DNA from: Candidatus Omnitrophota bacterium
Lineage (GTDB): Bacteria; Omnitrophota; Gorgyraeia; JABMRG01
Assembly: GCA_028716165.1 (NCBI GenBank)
Contig: JAQUQI010000015.1
Location: forward strand, 1-33,602
Length of the DNA: 33,602 nt
Reading direction: 5' to 3'
The notes beneath the pieces were generated by a model. That model ran no database searches. It saw only the letters and a list, made by a program, of their open reading frames with translations, and was not told where the DNA came from. How positions within the stretch are numbered: the first letter of the stretch is position 1; each line of letters starts with the position of its first letter. Positions 32,252 to 33,602 of this stretch are shown here, one piece after another. The position numbers were made by a program, and so were the translations under genes.

Positions 32252-33162
32252 CAGGAAATTTTCTTTAGTATTTCAAGGGCAACCGCCAAGGCCTGTTTTC
32301 CTTCTTTGCCGGAAGCAAGGGGTTTTTTGCCTGTTCTGACACAATTTAAGAAAGAAGATAATTCTTTTTGCAGAGGGTTTTCTTTTTTTATGTCTATTCG
32401 CTCTGACACGATTCCGGATAATTTTTTGGTATATATAGATGCCTCTTGATTTATATAATCAAGCGATATGTAGGCATTAGGCTGGAACAGCCTGATTTTA
32501 CGCATGGCTTTTTCAGTAACGCGGCTGGCGGTTATATTGCATACAGCTCCGTTTTCAAAGACAATGCGCGCGTTCGCGATGTCTTCATGGCGGGTAAGGA
32601 CCTTTACTCCCACGGCGTCAATCGTTTTTATGGGTGATTTTATAAGCCAGAGCAATATGTCAATGTCGTGTATCATCAGGTCAAGCACTACTCCTATATC
32701 CTTAACCCTGGGAGAAAACGGCCCGAGCCTGTGGCATTCGGCGAATTTTATGTCCCCTTTGATCTTTAGCACGGCCTCTATAGCGGCATTGAATCTTTCA
32801 ATGTGGCCGACGGCCAATGTCAGGTTTTTAGATAGAGCCTCTTCCAGAAGGCTGTCCGCTTCCTCAATAGTCTGGGTTATAGGTTTTTCAACCAGCAAAT
32901 GGGTGCCTGACCTTAAAAAATCTCTGGCTATGCGGTAATGGTCTTGTGTCGGGACAACTATGCTTGCGGCATCAACAGCGCCAAGCAGTTGTTTATAATC
33001 TTTAAATCCTTTGACGCCCAAACTGCTTTCAACCTGCTTCAACCTGTCTGAATCACTGTCGCAGACGCCTGTTAATTCAACGCCGTCAAGACTGGAATAA
33101 ATTTTTGCGTGTATGGCTCCAAGAGAGCCTACTCCGATAACCGCTACTTTGATTTTTTTCAT
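32251..33162 (-). CDS. Gfo/Idh/MocA oxidoreductase, GnnA-like candidate
   Basis: 303 residues. The Rossmann domain has VAVIGVGSLGAIHAKIYSS, the family EKP motif (HLLVEKPITQT), VGHIERFNAA, and MIHDIDILLWLI with the conserved catalytic-side His/Asp. The family oxidises sugar hydroxyls with NAD(P). It is the first gene of a two-gene operon with lpxB, downstream of lpxA/lpxI. In Acidithiobacillus, gnnA/gnnB lie between lpxA and lpxB and convert UDP-GlcNAc into its 3-amino form, giving amide-linked lipid A. GnnA is of this family, but no GnnB aminotransferase is in the window, so the assignment is tentative. Confidence 0.8.
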   Translation of the reverse strand: MKKIKVAVIGVGSLGAIHAKIYSSLDGVELTGVCDSDSDRLKQVESSLGVKGFKDYKQLLGAVDAASIVVPTQDHYRIARDFLRSGTHLLVEKPITQTIEEADSLLEEALSKNLTLAVGHIERFNAAIEAVLKIKGDIKFAECHRLGPFSPRVKDIGVVLDLMIHDIDILLWLIKSPIKTIDAVGVKVLTRHEDIANARIVFENGAVCNITASRVTEKAMRKIRLFQPNAYISLDYINQEASIYTKKLSGIVSERIDIKKENPLQKELSSFLNCVRTGKKPLASGKEGKQALAVALEILKKIS

Positions 33163-33188
33163 AATGTATTTTCCCGCATTTTGTGATT

Positions 33189-33218
33189 ATTATAACACAG
33201 CCTCAATTCCCAGGTCAA
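33189..33218 (-). promoter_or_regulatory. Promoter of the oxidoreductase-lpxB operon
   Basis: On the minus strand TTGACC (33218-33213), 18-base spacer, perfect TATAAT (33194-33189); about 20 bases of leader before ATG 33162. The neighbouring stretch 33219-33295 contains only a short AGCGC/GCGCT repeat (33256-33267) and no gene. Confidence 0.65.
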
Positions 33219-33295
33219 TTTAAATGGAAGGATAGCCGTGGATAAAACTGCGGAAAGCGCTTGCGCTGTATTGTGCGATAAAATAAGGTTTATAA

Positions 33296-33376
33296 TATAA
33301 AATAGGATGCTTGGAGGGTGAGTCAAATCGTCCTTCTTTTGTATTCGGAGACGCCCTACCTCATCCAAGCATCCTT
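33296..33376 (-). ncRNA. Candidate small RNA with 12-bp terminal stem
   Basis: A perfect 12-bp inverted repeat (33304-33315 with 33364-33375; AGGATGCTTGGA) encloses about 48 bases that can pair further on the minus strand (UGAG/CUCA, then CGUC/GACG) into a rod. A good minus-strand promoter (33410-33383) would start transcription at the base before the stem, and after the 3' arm the strand continues ATTTTATATT, a weak terminator-like tract. No coding frame of interest crosses it. It does not resemble tmRNA, 6S, SRP or RNase P RNA. Confidence 0.5.
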
Positions 33377-33382
33377 ACTAAA

Positions 33383-33410
33383 AATATACCTGATAAAATT
33401 GGAAAGTCAA
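33383..33410 (-). promoter_or_regulatory. Promoter of the candidate small RNA
   Basis: On the minus strand TTGACT (33410-33405), 16-base spacer, TATATT (33388-33383). The predicted start, about 33376, coincides with the 5' edge of the stem. Bases 33411-33537 are AT-rich without a gene; a TGG-TACAAT extended -10 (33453-33461, plus strand) may serve the gene starting at the window edge. Confidence 0.5.
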
Positions 33411-33537
33411 GTTGCTAAGTATAGAAAATATAAAATTTTTTGACTATTTTATTGGTACAATGTTTATTGATACTAACATAATGTAAAATATTCTGTGCAC
33501 TTTCAGTATAAAAGTTCATTGAAATCACAATAAAAAA

Positions 33538-33598
33538 GGCATATCCTTTGGTTATTAGCGACAATAACCGGGACGTGATGTCCCAAGGAGGATATGCC
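33538..33598 (+). repeat. Three-helix inverted-repeat structure before a truncated gene
   Basis: The outer arms GGCATATCC (33538-33546) and GGATATGCC (33590-33598) are perfect complements. Inside are two abutting hairpins: GGTTATT/AATAACC (33550-33569, loop AGCGAC) and GGGAC/GTCCC (33570-33584, loop GTGAT). The 3' side contains AAGGAGG (33585-33591), a perfect Shine-Dalgarno for an ATG at 33600 that is cut by the window end. It could be the folded end of a mobile element (IS200/IS605 or REP-associated transposase ends use hairpins) or a leader that masks the ribosome site. Confidence 0.55.
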
Positions 33599-33602
33599 CA
33601 TG

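Noticed and set aside
33159-33368. Small minus-strand open frame over the oxidoreductase promoter and small RNA
   Set aside because: It overlaps a strong promoter and the perfect stem, has no ribosome site, and its translation looks non-coding.
33440-33461. TTGACT and TACAAT as a plus-strand promoter pair
   Set aside because: They are only 10 bases apart; TACAAT may act alone as an extended -10.
1-33602. Defence island, prophage or biosynthetic cluster
   Set aside because: Every sizeable gene fits housekeeping, envelope or single-enzyme families; no nuclease, toxin, phage or NRPS/PKS module is seen.

Overview
The window looks like a chromosomal segment of a didermic (Gram-negative-envelope) bacterium, most likely from the PVC/Candidatus Omnitrophota neighbourhood. 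The reasons are a complete Bam/Lpx outer-membrane block with a fused LpxC-FabZ protein, LpxI rather than LpxH, and an ispE-spoVG-glmU-prs-ctc-pth gene order otherwise familiar from Firmicutes. The lineage is an inference from gene content; no rRNA is present to confirm it.

Layout. Positions 1-140 hold the end of an insertion sequence: the first codons of a minus-strand transposase and its 24-bp iterons. A tRNA-Leu(GAG) then leads into a small secreted coiled-coil protein with a probable frameshift, followed by an outer-membrane barrel gene behind a riboswitch-like attenuator leader, and a tRNA-Glu(CTC). From 2.26 to 4.41 kb lies a visibly AT-richer two-gene module, a LacI-type repressor with its own operator and a membrane-anchored aldo/keto reductase. 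It converges on a ppiD-like periplasmic chaperone across a large RNA-like fold (4428-4520). A divergent promoter pair separates ppiD from a class II aldolase gene that appears leaderless.

From 6.8 to about 15.2 kb there is one co-directional run: hisG, a 31-codon basic bS22/COX24-like protein, a TPR protein, split transketolase with an FtsH-like membrane protease and a putative lipoprotein inserted between its two subunits, ispE, and a SpoVG protein carrying an internal zinc ribbon. tRNA-Gln(TTG) follows, then clpX-glmU-prs-rplY(ctc)-pth and the rpsF-ssb-rpsR-rplI-dnaB replication/ribosome block. From 23.4 to 33.2 kb is the envelope block: bamA, skp/ompH, lpxD, lpxC-fabZ, lpxA, lpxI and nadE on the plus strand, then lpxB and a Gfo/Idh oxidoreductase (GnnA candidate) on the minus strand. 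Together these cover barrel assembly and lipid A synthesis from UDP-GlcNAc (supplied by GlmU) to the disaccharide.

The last 440 bases have no complete gene but hold a strong promoter for the Gfo/Idh-lpxB pair, a candidate minus-strand small RNA with its own promoter (about 33376 down to 33296), and a three-helix inverted-repeat structure (33538-33598) ending at the Shine-Dalgarno and ATG of a gene cut by the window edge. No CRISPR array, prophage or known defence system is visible. The most interesting candidates are the three RNA-like structures, the transketolase/FtsH-like/lipoprotein module and the SpoVG-zinc-ribbon protein.
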